53,016 bases of DNA from Geomonas paludis (GCF_014193585.1 NZ_BLXY01000017.1:1-53016), one strand, 5' to 3'. Numbered from the stretch's first letter, positions 26,015-34,608 are shown. Made by a program: numbers and translations. Notes: a model not told the origin generated them from the letters alone.

Positions 26015-26120
26015 CTAACAGGGATGAAGGGGATGAAGGGGATGAAGGGGATGAAGGGGATGAAGGGGCAAACCCCAGGAGTCTGGTTTTATCCCTTTCA
26101 TCCCCTTCATCCCTGTTAGA
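26014..26120. repeat. Inverted-repeat element with internal GGGATGAAG array, copy 1
   Basis: Terminal inverted repeats TCTAACAGGGATGAAGGGGA and TCCCCTTCATCCCTGTTAGA enclose five tandem 9-bp GGGATGAAG units (26021-26065). A second copy with GGGATAAAG units is at 37503-37582. No protein is encoded. It is MITE-like or hairpin-forming. Confidence 0.75.
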
Positions 26121-26201
26121 TATACCTGTTGTGTTTTTCCTCCAGCACAGTAGCGGACGGCGAAGCCGCCGCTGTGTTCCTAGAGCCCGCAAGGGGGACA
26201 T

Positions 26202-27092
26202 ATGACGCGACTTTTTCTGCCTCTTTTTGCATTTTACCCGCTGGGGCTCACTTTAGTTGCGTTCGCCTTGTTGCTCGGAGCCAAACCTCGGCCGCGATCC
26301 CAGACCGCACTGCTGATAGTGATCAGTGGTTGTATTGTTAGCTTTGCCTTTCTCGCGGGGCCTTGGGCCTTAACGAGTTATTACTTCCGCTATGCTCTGC
26401 CGGTTTTGTTTGTCATTGCCGTTGTGCACATTATCTCGCGGAGTAGGTCCAAAACGGGTATCGCCACATCTTGGAGCCGGTTGCGTTTGGCTTTTTTATT
26501 GCTGGCCCTCATCCTGTTGATTAACCTCAACGTCTTGGCTGTAGCAGCCTTCCGTCAGCCCGGTCCCCCCCTTAACCTGGCATTTCCGTTAACTTCAGGG
26601 AAATATTATGTGCTCCAAGGCGGGAACAGCATAGTTTCCAACCCGTTTCATGCACTGGCAGGCAATAAACTCGCCTTCGATATTGTTAAGTTAAATCGAA
26701 TCGGCAATCGGTCGGCTGGAGTTTCACCTAAATCCCTGGATGATTACGAAATATTTGGCGAGAGACTTCTCAGCCCTTGCACGGGGACCGTCCAATCCCT
26801 TTATGACAGGGCTGCAGATACTGCGCCGGGACATCCGGACGGAGAGCATCCGGCTGGAAACCACATTGTTCTGAAGTGCAGCGACGCGGAAGTATTGTTA
26901 GCGCATCTAAAGCATGGCAGCATAAGGGTAAAGGTTGGAGAAGCAGTTTCTAGCGGGCTATGGCTTGCCGACGTTGGTAATTCCGGCAACACGCTAGAAC
27001 CGCATTTGCATATCGGGGCGACAGTAGGTGGGGTAGAGAAAGCACTTGCTTTCGGTCCAAGCTTGTCAGTCAACAGCATCGTGATTCGCTGA
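26202..27092 (+). CDS. Membrane-anchored M23-like (LytM) peptidase domain protein
   Basis: 296 residues. Four hydrophobic helices occupy about 1-120. The C-terminal domain (about 130-296) looks like an M23/LytM fold: NKLAFDIV, SPCTGTVQSLYD, GNHIVLKC, LLAHLKHGSIRVKVGEAVSSG, and NSGNTLEPHLHI with the last HxH zinc pair. The first ligand motif reads KLAFDI rather than HxGxD, so catalysis is uncertain. Such proteins cut peptidoglycan cross-links or regulate those that do. GGGGGACAT precedes the ATG. AT-rich; last gene of the island, followed by a strong terminator. Confidence 0.7.
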   Translation: MTRLFLPLFAFYPLGLTLVAFALLLGAKPRPRSQTALLIVISGCIVSFAFLAGPWALTSYYFRYALPVLFVIAVVHIISRSRSKTGIATSWSRLRLAFLLLALILLINLNVLAVAAFRQPGPPLNLAFPLTSGKYYVLQGGNSIVSNPFHALAGNKLAFDIVKLNRIGNRSAGVSPKSLDDYEIFGERLLSPCTGTVQSLYDRAADTAPGHPDGEHPAGNHIVLKCSDAEVLLAHLKHGSIRVKVGEAVSSGLWLADVGNSGNTLEPHLHIGATVGGVEKALAFGPSLSVNSIVIR

Positions 27093-27170
27093 TCGGCAAA
27101 AAGAGGGGGGGCGTTCTCCGGAGGAAAAGGGGACCGGCTACTTTTTTAGTTCTGGCAACTGAGGAAAAGT

Positions 27171-27206
27171 AAACCGGAGCTCCTTTTGCGGAGGCTCCGG
27201 TTTTTC
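27171..27206. terminator. Bidirectional terminator between convergent genes
   Basis: AAACCGGAGC and GCTCCGGTTTTT form a stem between the M23 gene (+) and the GDSL gene (-). The plus-strand T-run is clear; the A-run at the start serves the minus strand. Confidence 0.8.
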
Positions 27207-27208
27207 AC

Positions 27209-28168
27209 TTACTTCGCCAGTTCTGACAGCGCCTGCTGTGCCATGACGCCGTGTACGTACTCGGTGGGATGGATGCCGTCCCAGAAGATGAAGGTGTCGG
27301 GCTTGCTACAGACAAAAGGCGGCGAGCCGGGTGTCAGGCAGGGGGCGTCGACGACCTGCAACCCGAATGCGGAGGGATTGGCCACCAACTCCTCAAGCTT
27401 GTCATAAAAGGCGACGCGCACCACCTGCAGGCCGGGGAGCTGGGCCGACATCGATGTCAGCAGGTAGTCGAGGAGGAAGTTGTAGTACTGGGACAACTGG
27501 TGTGCGCCGGCCGCTACTCCCGGCATCTCCTTGTCGGTGGTGATGATCGCGGGTGTCAGCGAAAGGTCCGGGGCGTTGCATACCAGGAACTTTCTGGCGC
27601 CGGCACTGTAGAGTGCGGTGATGTTCGCCTGCAGGGAAGCCACCGCCTGCTCGACAACGGCGGGATCCTGTGCCTCCAGGGCGTCCCTGATGTCGTTACT
27701 GCCGAATTCGACCACGTAGAGTGCGTTCTGCGGCGCGTGGCCGCCGAACACGTTCAAGAAGGTTGTCACCTCGAAGGTGATGGTCGCTTCGCCCGCCTTG
27801 TCATGGGCCCGTGCGCCGCCGATCGCGTAATTGGTGGCGTCGAGCCCCAACTCCCTAAAAGCGGGCCGGGTGTTCCCTGACAGCGAGTAGTGCCGCGCCA
27901 ACTGTTCCACCCAGGTCGCTCCGTTGCTGAAGTGGTGGCCGCCCCGCGCGTAGGGCATCTCGGGGACGAGGAGTTGGTCCAGGAACTGGTAAGGCGGTGT
28001 GTTCGACTGCCCCAGAAAGACGAAGGCGTTGCCGGGGTCTGAAAGGCTGTCGCCGAACACCACGATGCGGTCAAAAGACGTCTGCGCCGAGGCCCATGCT
28101 GGCACCAGCAGCATGAAGGCCAGCAAAAGCCCGAAGATCGTCCGCCTCTTGGCAAGAATAATGGCCAT
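27209..28168 (-). CDS. Exported GDSL (SGNH) esterase/lipase
   Basis: 319 residues with a signal peptide (RRTIFGLLLAFMLLVPAWASA). SGNH blocks are present in order: FGDSLSD (block I, nucleophile Ser), GGARAHD (block II region, Gly), FGSNDIRD (block III, Asn) and WDGIHPTEYVH (block V, Asp and His). The order and spacing match the phospholipase/lecithinase/haemolysin-type GDSL group. It probably hydrolyses ester bonds of lipids or acylated glycans outside the cytoplasm. There is no autotransporter barrel. AAAGGAGG precedes the ATG. Confidence 0.88.
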   Translation of the reverse strand: MAIILAKRRTIFGLLLAFMLLVPAWASAQTSFDRIVVFGDSLSDPGNAFVFLGQSNTPPYQFLDQLLVPEMPYARGGHHFSNGATWVEQLARHYSLSGNTRPAFRELGLDATNYAIGGARAHDKAGEATITFEVTTFLNVFGGHAPQNALYVVEFGSNDIRDALEAQDPAVVEQAVASLQANITALYSAGARKFLVCNAPDLSLTPAIITTDKEMPGVAAGAHQLSQYYNFLLDYLLTSMSAQLPGLQVVRVAFYDKLEELVANPSAFGLQVVDAPCLTPGSPPFVCSKPDTFIFWDGIHPTEYVHGVMAQQALSELAK

Positions 28169-28425
28169 AGCATCCTCCTTTGCTAGTCACTGCACGTGAA
28201 AAACCAAGGATCGTATTCCTGCGCCTCTTGTCATCCCTCCTTTCCGCAGGTGTGATGACAACAAGTGTAAGACTACCGGTCATTTCTTCAAGCCATGAGG
28301 GGGGTGAAAGGCACTATCTAGTTAGTAAGGAAGGCGGGGCAGTTGTGACTTTGCCATTTCCCGGTATCCTCATCCGTCAGGAGCGGACTGTCACAGAGAC
28401 GGTGCTGTCAGGTAAGGAGGGAGAA

Positions 28426-29208
28426 ATGGAACTGAAGAACCTGCTGCTGGAAGTGAAGAATCGAATTGCGACGGTGACGGTGAACCGCCCGGCGGCCATG
28501 AACGCCATGACACCGGAGACCCTGGAGGAACTGCAACGCACGGTTGCCGAGATAGACGGTAACGACGAGATCCGCGCCGCGGTCATCACCGGGGCGGGCG
28601 CGAAGGCATTCATCGCGGGCGCCGACATCTCGCTCATGCGGGACATGACCTCGACCCAGGCGCGTGAACTGGCGCTCAAGGCTCACGGCATCTTCGCCGC
28701 CATCGAGCGCTCATCCAAGCCCTTTATCGCAGCGGTGAACGGCTATGCCCTGGGCGGCGGCTGCGAACTTTCCATGGCCTGTGATATCCGCATCGCCTCC
28801 GATAACGCGAAGTTCGGGCAGCCCGAGATCAACATCGGCATCCTCCCCGGGTTCGGGGGATCGCAACGACTCCCCAGGCTGGTCGGGAAGGGGCGGGCGC
28901 TCGAGATGATACTCACCGGTGACATGGTCGACGCAGCGGAGGCGCTGCGCATAGGTCTCGTGAACCGGGTGGTGCCGCAGGACGAGTTGCTGAGCGAGGC
29001 CCACAAGGTGGCGGCGAAGATAGCTTCGAAAGGCCGTGTAGCCACGCGGCTCTGCAAGGAGGCGGTGGTGAACGGGCTGGAGATGGACTTGGCCCGGGCC
29101 TGTGCCTACGAAGCAGAACTCTTCGGCTACAGCTTCGCCACCGCAGATCAGAAGGAGGGGATGAGCGCTTTCCTGGAGAAGCGGGCACCGGTTTTCCAGG
29201 ACCGCTAG
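28426..29208 (+). CDS. Enoyl-CoA hydratase/isomerase (crotonase) family protein
   Basis: 260 residues from ATG 28426, which follows AAGGAGG. Crotonase signatures: AGAKAFIAGADISLM (first oxyanion loop), KPFIAAVNGYALGGGCELSMACDIRIAS (second oxyanion hole), and FGQPEINIGILPGFGGSQRLPRLVG, with both catalytic glutamates (Glu in GCELS and in GQPEI). This makes it a true hydratase, such as short-chain 3-hydroxybutyryl-CoA dehydratase, for fatty acid, butyrate or aromatic breakdown. It stands apart from other beta-oxidation genes here. Confidence 0.9.
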   Translation: MELKNLLLEVKNRIATVTVNRPAAMNAMTPETLEELQRTVAEIDGNDEIRAAVITGAGAKAFIAGADISLMRDMTSTQARELALKAHGIFAAIERSSKPFIAAVNGYALGGGCELSMACDIRIASDNAKFGQPEINIGILPGFGGSQRLPRLVGKGRALEMILTGDMVDAAEALRIGLVNRVVPQDELLSEAHKVAAKIASKGRVATRLCKEAVVNGLEMDLARACAYEAELFGYSFATADQKEGMSAFLEKRAPVFQDR

Positions 29209-29260
29209 GGGCGACTGCCCCGATTTTTTACTATGGCGAATATTTCAGGGGGGAACAATA

Positions 29261-30034
29261 GTGGCAAACGATACTGAGCAGGCGCACCGGGAGAAGATCA
29301 TAGAGCAGTTCTCGCAACAGGCGGTACCGTTCACGCAGGTGCCGGGGCATCACGATGCATTGCAGGTGCTGTTGGAGGTGTCCGGAGTCGGCAAGAGCGA
29401 CGAAGTGCTCGATGTCGCGTGCGGTCCGGGGATGGTTGCCTGCGCGTTTGCCAGGCACGCCAAGCAGGTAACGGGAGTCGACATCACGCCGGCCATGATC
29501 GAGCAGGCCAGGCAGCGCCAAGGTGAGCAGGGGCTGGCCAACCTGTCCTGGGACGTCGGCAACGCCGTACCGCTGGCGTACCCGGACAATTCGTTCTCGC
29601 TGGTCATCACCCGCTACAGCTTCCACCATCTGCTGGAGCCGCGGCAGGCGCTCTCCGAAATGATCCGCGTCTGCCGCCCCGGGGGGACGGTAATGGTGGC
29701 CGATGTCGCCATGCCCGCGGCAAAGTCTGCCGCCTATGACCACCTGGAACTGATCCGCGACCCCTCGCATACACACGCCTTGACTGAGGAAGAGTTCGAG
29801 GCGCTGTTCCAGCGTTCCGGCCTGGTCGACTGCCGCCGGAGCGCCTACGGCGTCAACATCGAGCTGGAGACGCAGATACGCGCGTCCTTTCCCAAACCGG
29901 GAGACGACCAGGTGATCCGGGAAGTGGTGACTGCCGACGTCGGCATCGACAGCCTGGGCATCAACGCCCGCGAGGAAGCCGGCAAGATCGTCTACACCGT
30001 GCCGATAGCCGTTTATGCGGGGAGGAAAAGATAA
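29261..30034 (+). CDS. Class I SAM-dependent methyltransferase
   Basis: 257 residues from GTG 29261 (AGGGGGGAACAATA upstream). The Rossmann-type SAM-binding motif is VLDVACGPGMVACAFA (motif I), followed by VTGVDITPAMIEQAR and SFSLVITRYSFHHL. The layout matches the Methyltransf_11 / UbiE-like group. The methyl acceptor cannot be inferred. It lies 52 bp after the crotonase gene and may share its transcript. Confidence 0.85.
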   Translation: MANDTEQAHREKIIEQFSQQAVPFTQVPGHHDALQVLLEVSGVGKSDEVLDVACGPGMVACAFARHAKQVTGVDITPAMIEQARQRQGEQGLANLSWDVGNAVPLAYPDNSFSLVITRYSFHHLLEPRQALSEMIRVCRPGGTVMVADVAMPAAKSAAYDHLELIRDPSHTHALTEEEFEALFQRSGLVDCRRSAYGVNIELETQIRASFPKPGDDQVIREVVTADVGIDSLGINAREEAGKIVYTVPIAVYAGRKR

Positions 30035-30048
30035 AAAGGGGGGCGGAG

Positions 30049-30369
30049 CTACTTTGTGGGGGACACGCGGCTCTCTATCAGAATCGTATAGTGCTCCAAA
30101 ATGTTGTTACGGAAGTTCTCCGGTACCTCATCCCATATCATCACGTCAACACGGAACGGCAAGTCGCTTTCCTCGAACGCCTCTTTCAGCGCGCTAACGT
30201 GTTCGCGCTGCTCACGCCGAGCAAAGACCACCAAGTCCAGATCGGAAGCGGGACGGGAAGTCCCTTTAACGCGCGAGCCATAGGCCCAGACCGCTGTACC
30301 GGGGATAAAGCTGCTCAGCAAAGATAGAATCGACTTTTGCTGCTCTGGCGTGATGTCAATAGTGTCCAT
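30049..30369 (-). CDS. mntA: MntA-type nucleotidyltransferase antitoxin
   Basis: 106 residues from ATG 30369, which overlaps the stop of the HEPN gene by one base. It carries the minimal nucleotidyltransferase motif GS-x10-DxD intact (YGSRVKGTSRPASDLDLVV). In HepT/MntA (type VII) systems this enzyme adds AMP units to a Tyr of the HEPN toxin and silences it. Intact catalytic residues suggest an active antitoxin. The length is typical. The order toxin-antitoxin and the overlap fit co-expression. Confidence 0.85.
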   Translation of the reverse strand: MDTIDITPEQQKSILSLLSSFIPGTAVWAYGSRVKGTSRPASDLDLVVFARREQREHVSALKEAFEESDLPFRVDVMIWDEVPENFRNNILEHYTILIESRVSPTK

Positions 30370-30785
30370 TACTCCCACGCTTCACCAGTCATGGTCTGGT
30401 AAAGACCAATGGCGTCATCAATAAAATACCCCATCAGCTTCAGACATTCCTCTGCCTTTTCACCACTGTAGTCGTGGGAGGTGTCGACACGGGCTTGGGC
30501 GTATTCCAGCCAGCCTTCTACTGAAGGGAAGAGCTTGTTTTCAAAGCCAAGGCGGAAGATCGGCTTGGGGCTGTTTGGGACGTCGGGGATACCCAACTCT
30601 TCCATCAGGTAGCGCTTGAGGATCTTCCAGAGGCAGTCGTAGCAGGTCTCAAAGCGATGCACGACCGATTCGGCCAACGCTTCCCTGTCCAGTTCGGGGA
30701 GGTCGCGTTCACGAGAGCTGCTGTAGTTCGCAAACTGCAGCTCAAGATGCTTGAGCGATTTGCTGAATTTGTCGTAATCGATCAC
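30369..30785 (-). CDS. hepT: HepT-type HEPN toxin
   Basis: 138 residues from GTG 30785, with GGAGG 6 nt upstream; an earlier TTG directly abuts that site and is less likely. The HEPN RNase motif Rx4HxY is present as RVDTSHDY (near residue 107), and the Tyr is the residue AMPylated by MntA in characterised systems. A helical HEPN domain fills the protein (RFETCYDCLWKILKRYLMEE). It would cut RNA when the antitoxin is lost. Confidence 0.83.
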   Translation of the reverse strand: MIDYDKFSKSLKHLELQFANYSSSRERDLPELDREALAESVVHRFETCYDCLWKILKRYLMEELGIPDVPNSPKPIFRLGFENKLFPSVEGWLEYAQARVDTSHDYSGEKAEECLKLMGYFIDDAIGLYQTMTGEAWE

Positions 30786-30982
30786 CCGCAACCTCCATTT
30801 CGTAAATCTTTGCTTCAGCTGGTGCCGATTCTGAAGTGATAGCAGGTTTCTTCGGGTTTTTCCAGTTCTTTGGCCGGAGCCCGAAGCCGCTGTGGACTGT
30901 CACCAGGATTGAAGCCCCTCACCCGCCCTTCGGGCACCCTCTCCCGAGAGGGTATCCGTCTACGGCCGGTGCGATGGTACAT

Positions 30983-31020
30983 AAAAAGGGGGACCCGCAA
31001 GTCGGGTCCCCCTTCGTTTT
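30983..31020. terminator. Terminator downstream of nrdJ
   Basis: AAAAAGGGGGACCCG and CGGGTCCCCCTTCG form a strong hairpin with A- and T-rich flanks on both sides, 45 bp past the nrdJ stop. The rest of the 30786-31065 gap holds a dispersed CTCACCCGCCCTTCGGG palindrome. Confidence 0.75.
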
Positions 31021-31065
31021 ACCTCTATTTCTTATTCACTCTTACAGTAGCTTTCAAGTTTCTCG

Positions 31066-33300
31066 CTACGCGCACTCGGAGTAGCCGCAGACGCGGCATA
31101 CTGCGCAGCCGCCTTCGTGCTCGACGACGCCACCGCACTCGGGGCAGGCGCCTCTCTCGAAGCTCGGGGCCTCGATGATTTCGGCGTGGCCGGTCAGCGC
31201 CAGGTGCGACTGAATCGCCTTGGCGACGGCATCGGCGCAGGAGAGGACCTTGTTGTCGCCGAAACCGCTCGGGCTGTGGCAGGAGATGCCGAGCAGCTGC
31301 TTCACGACCTGGCGTGCCTGCACGCCGCTTCTCCAGGCCAGGGACACCATGCGGCCGATGGCCTCGCTCTGGCTGGCGGCGCAGCCGCCGGCCTTGCCCA
31401 TGGTGGTGAAGACTTCGAAGAGACCGGTGGCATCTTCGTTGATGGTGATGTACAGCGGGCCGCAGCCGGTCTGCATCTGGTAGGTCCACCCTTTGAGCGC
31501 CTTGGGACGGTCGCGCTTGATGCTGCGCTTCTCTTCCAGTGTGAGCGCCACGGCGGCCTTGGGCTCTTCCTTCTTGCCTACGGAGAGCACCTGCTCGTCG
31601 CGGGAGCCGTCACGGTAGATGGTGACGCCTTTGCAGTTGGTCTCGTAGGCCAGACGGTACACCTTCTCGACGTCCTCGACGGTGGCCTCGCGCGGGAAGT
31701 TCACGGTCTTGGAGACGGCGTTGTCGGTGTGACGCTGGAAGGCGGCCTGCATGGTGATGTGCTCTTCCGGGGTGATGTCGTGGGCGGTGACGAACACGTC
31801 GCGCACGTCCTCGGGGATGGCGCTGATGTCCTGCACGGTGCCGTGCTCGGCGATCCGCTGCATCAACTCGTCGCTGTAGAAGTCCTGCTCCTTGGCGATC
31901 TTCTCGAAGAGCGGGTTCACTTCGACCAGGATGTTCTTGTCCATCACCTGGCGCACGAAGCTGACCGCGAAGAGCGGCTCGACGCCGGAGGAGGCGTTGG
32001 CGATGATGGAGATGGTGCCGGTCGGCGCGATGGTGGTGACGGTCGCGTTCCTGATCGGCGCGGCGCCCGGCTGGTCGTAGACGCTTCCCTTGAAGTTGGG
32101 GAAGGGGCCGCGGCTCTTGGCGAGTTCGCGGGAGGCGATCTTGCCTTCTTCGTTGATGAACTGCATCACCTTCTCACCCAGTTCCACGGACTCCTCGGAG
32201 CCGTAGGGGATGCCGAGCAGGATCAGCATGTCCGCCCACCCCATGACCCCCAGGCCGATCTTGCGGTTGGCGCGGGTCATCTCGTCGATCTGCGGCAGCG
32301 GGTAGTTGTTCACCTCGATGACGTTGTCCAGGAAATGCACGGAGGTGCGCACGGTCTCTTTCAGCTTGTCCCAGTTGACCTTGCCGTGGGCGACGAACTT
32401 GCCCAGGTTGATGGAGCCCAGGTTGCAGGACTCGTAAGGGAGAAGCGGCTGCTCCCCGCAGGGGTTGGTCGACTCGATCTCGCCGATGTGCGGGGTCGGG
32501 TTGTCCTTGTTCAGGCGGTCCAGGAAGATGATGCCCGGCTCGCCGTTCTCCCAGGCCTGCTTCACGATGCGATTGAACACTTTGCGCGCGTTCAGCGTCC
32601 CGGCCGGCTTCTTGTCGCGCGGGTTGAATATGGTATAGTCGCGGTCCGCGTCGACGGCCTTCATGAACTCCTCGGTGATGCCGACCGAGATGTTGAAGTT
32701 GTTCAGCTGGCGCTGGTCGTTCTTGCACATGATGAAGTCCATGATGTCCGGATGGTCGACACGCAGGATCGCCATGTTGGCGCCGCGGCGGGTGCCTCCC
32801 TGCTTGATGGTCTCGGTGGCGATATCGAACACCCTCATGAAGGAAAGGGGGCCGCTGGAGATGCCGGTGGTGGACATGACCACGTCGTTGGCCGGACGAA
32901 GGCGCGAGAAGGAGAAGCCGGTGCCGCCGCCGGACTTGTGGATCAGCGCGGTGTTCTTGACCGATTCGAAGATTTCCTCCATGCTGTCGCCCACCGGAAG
33001 CACGAAGCAGGCGGAGAGCTGCCCCAGTTCGCGGCCGGCGTTCATCAGGGTAGGGGAGTTGGGGAGGAACTCGAAGTTGGTCATCATGTTGTAGAACTTG
33101 TCCGACAGCGCGGAGATGTCCGCCTTCTTGTCGAACACGGCGTCGGCCTGCGCGATGGCGGTCGCCACGCGGCGGAACATGTCGGAGGCAGTCTCAAGGG
33201 GCTTCCCGGCCTGGTCCCTCTTCAAATAGCGCTTCTCGAGCACCGTCAATGCGTTCTTGGTGAGACCCGGGATGTGACCCTTCTCGACTGTTTTCTTCAT
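31066..33300 (-). CDS. nrdJ: Vitamin B12-dependent (class II) ribonucleotide reductase
   Basis: 744 residues, typical for class II NrdJ. It makes deoxyribonucleotides from ribonucleotides using adenosylcobalamin, so it works with or without oxygen. Visible signatures: LPNSPTLMNAG (substrate site), LSACFVLPVGDSM (first redox Cys), HKSGGGTGFSFSRLRP, NPCGEQPLLPYESCNLGSIN (radical Cys and catalytic residues) and ATVTTIAPTGTISIIANASSG. The C-terminus ends in a zinc-ribbon-like CPECGG ... CRVCGYSEC tail, as in many NrdJ. AAGGAGG precedes the ATG. An NrdR-box pair lies in the promoter. Confidence 0.95.
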   Translation of the reverse strand: MKKTVEKGHIPGLTKNALTVLEKRYLKRDQAGKPLETASDMFRRVATAIAQADAVFDKKADISALSDKFYNMMTNFEFLPNSPTLMNAGRELGQLSACFVLPVGDSMEEIFESVKNTALIHKSGGGTGFSFSRLRPANDVVMSTTGISSGPLSFMRVFDIATETIKQGGTRRGANMAILRVDHPDIMDFIMCKNDQRQLNNFNISVGITEEFMKAVDADRDYTIFNPRDKKPAGTLNARKVFNRIVKQAWENGEPGIIFLDRLNKDNPTPHIGEIESTNPCGEQPLLPYESCNLGSINLGKFVAHGKVNWDKLKETVRTSVHFLDNVIEVNNYPLPQIDEMTRANRKIGLGVMGWADMLILLGIPYGSEESVELGEKVMQFINEEGKIASRELAKSRGPFPNFKGSVYDQPGAAPIRNATVTTIAPTGTISIIANASSGVEPLFAVSFVRQVMDKNILVEVNPLFEKIAKEQDFYSDELMQRIAEHGTVQDISAIPEDVRDVFVTAHDITPEEHITMQAAFQRHTDNAVSKTVNFPREATVEDVEKVYRLAYETNCKGVTIYRDGSRDEQVLSVGKKEEPKAAVALTLEEKRSIKRDRPKALKGWTYQMQTGCGPLYITINEDATGLFEVFTTMGKAGGCAASQSEAIGRMVSLAWRSGVQARQVVKQLLGISCHSPSGFGDNKVLSCADAVAKAIQSHLALTGHAEIIEAPSFERGACPECGGVVEHEGGCAVCRVCGYSECA

Positions 33301-33353
33301 AACCTTTCGTCCTCCTTGGGATATTCAACATGTAGCCATGTCATTTGCTTGGG

Positions 33354-33400
33354 GCCCTACATTTTGTGGAGCGGCAGAAATAAACCACAAGATGTATGAC
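33354..33400 (-). promoter_or_regulatory. NrdR-box pair over the nrdJ promoter
   Basis: Two 16-bp sites (GCCCTACATTTTGTGG, 33354-33369, and CCACAAGATGTATGAC, 33385-33400) each match 10/16 of the NrdR consensus acaCwAtATaTwgtgt, with centres 31 bp apart, the spacing NrdR uses. Their cores TACATTTTGTGG and CCACAAGATGTA are inverted copies with one mismatch. A minus-strand TTGACT starts a few bases upstream of the outer box. Confidence 0.6.
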
Positions 33401-33537
33401 GAAGTCAAGCGTTAATAGATTAAAATTTCGGCTGCTCATAAAAATAGAAATTGCCGCTGTTTACAACGCTCCACCATTTACAAGCGGGGCAGCACTGTGT
33501 TATTCATGTGTGGTTAATTTTCCTGCCGGGAGCCTCC

Positions 33538-34608
33538 ATGACCCAGTGTGATTGCAACAGCCAGAAAGAGTCGCTCGAGTCCCAAGTCAAGGCGCTCAAG
33601 GACCTGATCGAGGTCGCCAAAGCCGTCGTGTCCACGCTGGACCTGGACACGGTGCTGCAGGCCATCCTCACCTCCGCGATGAGATTCGCCGAAACGCCGG
33701 CCGGCAGCGTCGCGCTCTACTACGACGCCAAACGCGAACTGAGCCTGCACGCGCACTCGGGGCTGACGGCGGATTTTGTCAAGAAGGAGCGCTGGGAGGT
33801 GACCGCCGGCGGGCTGACCGAGCAGGTGCTGCGGGCGGGGGAAATCTTCTATATAGAGGACACGGAACAGACCCCCTTCTTCAACAACCCCATCGCGCTT
33901 AACGAGGGTATCCGCTCGCTGGTCTGCGTGCCGCTCATCTTCCAGGAGCGCATCGTGGGGATTCTCTACCTGGATGATTTCGCTCCGAGGCAGTTCGACC
34001 GGGAGAAGCTGAACATGCTCTCCATCCTGGCCTCGTTTGCCGCCATGGCGATTCACAACGCCACGCTGCACAAGCAGACCAAACTTCTGGCTATAACGGA
34101 CGCGCTCACCGGGCTGCACAACCACCGTTATTTCAAGCAGTACTTCCGGCAGGAGATGGCGCGCGCGAAGCGCTACCACAAGCCGTTTTCCATCATCATG
34201 ATGGACGTGGACGACTTCAAGTCCTACAACGACAGCTACGGGCACGCCGCCGGCGACCGTCTCCTGGAAATGATGGGAGAGCTGATCCTGCAGACCATCC
34301 GCGGCGTCGACGTCGCCTTCCGCTACGGCGGCGAGGAGTTCATCGTGCTCCTGCCGGAGACGCGGCTGGAAAAGGCCGTCCTGGCGGCGGAGCGCCTGCG
34401 CGACAGCGTGCAGAAGGGTACCGCAGAGAGGCTCGTGGAAGGAACCAACCGCGGCGTCACGGTGAGTATCGGCGTGGCGAGCTATCCCGAGAATGCCGAC
34501 AAGATGGACGAGCTGTTCAACATCGTGGACTCCCTGCTCTACCTGGCCAAGCGCTGCGGCAAGAACAAGGTGTACCACCAGGAAAGCATAGAGATCCCGG
34601 TTACATGA
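33538..34608 (+). CDS. GAF-GGDEF diguanylate cyclase
   Basis: 356 residues from ATG 33538. Residues about 20-180 form a GAF domain (LDTVLQAILTSAMRFA, SLVCVPLIFQERIVGILYLDD). Residues about 185-345 form a GGDEF domain with the catalytic loop RYGGEEF and an RxxD inhibitory site five residues before it (RGVD), so it should make c-di-GMP and be product-inhibited. The substrate-selecting Asp in GHAAGD is kept, unlike the Ser of Hypr enzymes that make cGAMP. No membrane segment; cytoplasmic. It overlaps the next gene by ATGA. Confidence 0.9.
   Translation: MTQCDCNSQKESLESQVKALKDLIEVAKAVVSTLDLDTVLQAILTSAMRFAETPAGSVALYYDAKRELSLHAHSGLTADFVKKERWEVTAGGLTEQVLRAGEIFYIEDTEQTPFFNNPIALNEGIRSLVCVPLIFQERIVGILYLDDFAPRQFDREKLNMLSILASFAAMAIHNATLHKQTKLLAITDALTGLHNHRYFKQYFRQEMARAKRYHKPFSIIMMDVDDFKSYNDSYGHAAGDRLLEMMGELILQTIRGVDVAFRYGGEEFIVLLPETRLEKAVLAAERLRDSVQKGTAERLVEGTNRGVTVSIGVASYPENADKMDELFNIVDSLLYLAKRCGKNKVYHQESIEIPVT

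Noticed and set aside
31117..33399. Very long open frame on the strand opposite nrdJ
   Set aside because: It is antisense to an intact, well-conserved nrdJ, and its translation is low-complexity Val/Gly/His/Asp-rich, typical of a GC-rich shadow frame. The same holds for long frames opposite the chemoreceptors and the hybrid kinase.
33538..34608. Hypr-type GGDEF enzyme making cGAMP
   Set aside because: The selecting residue in GHAAGD is the normal Asp, not the Ser found in Hypr proteins, so ordinary diguanylate cyclase activity is expected.
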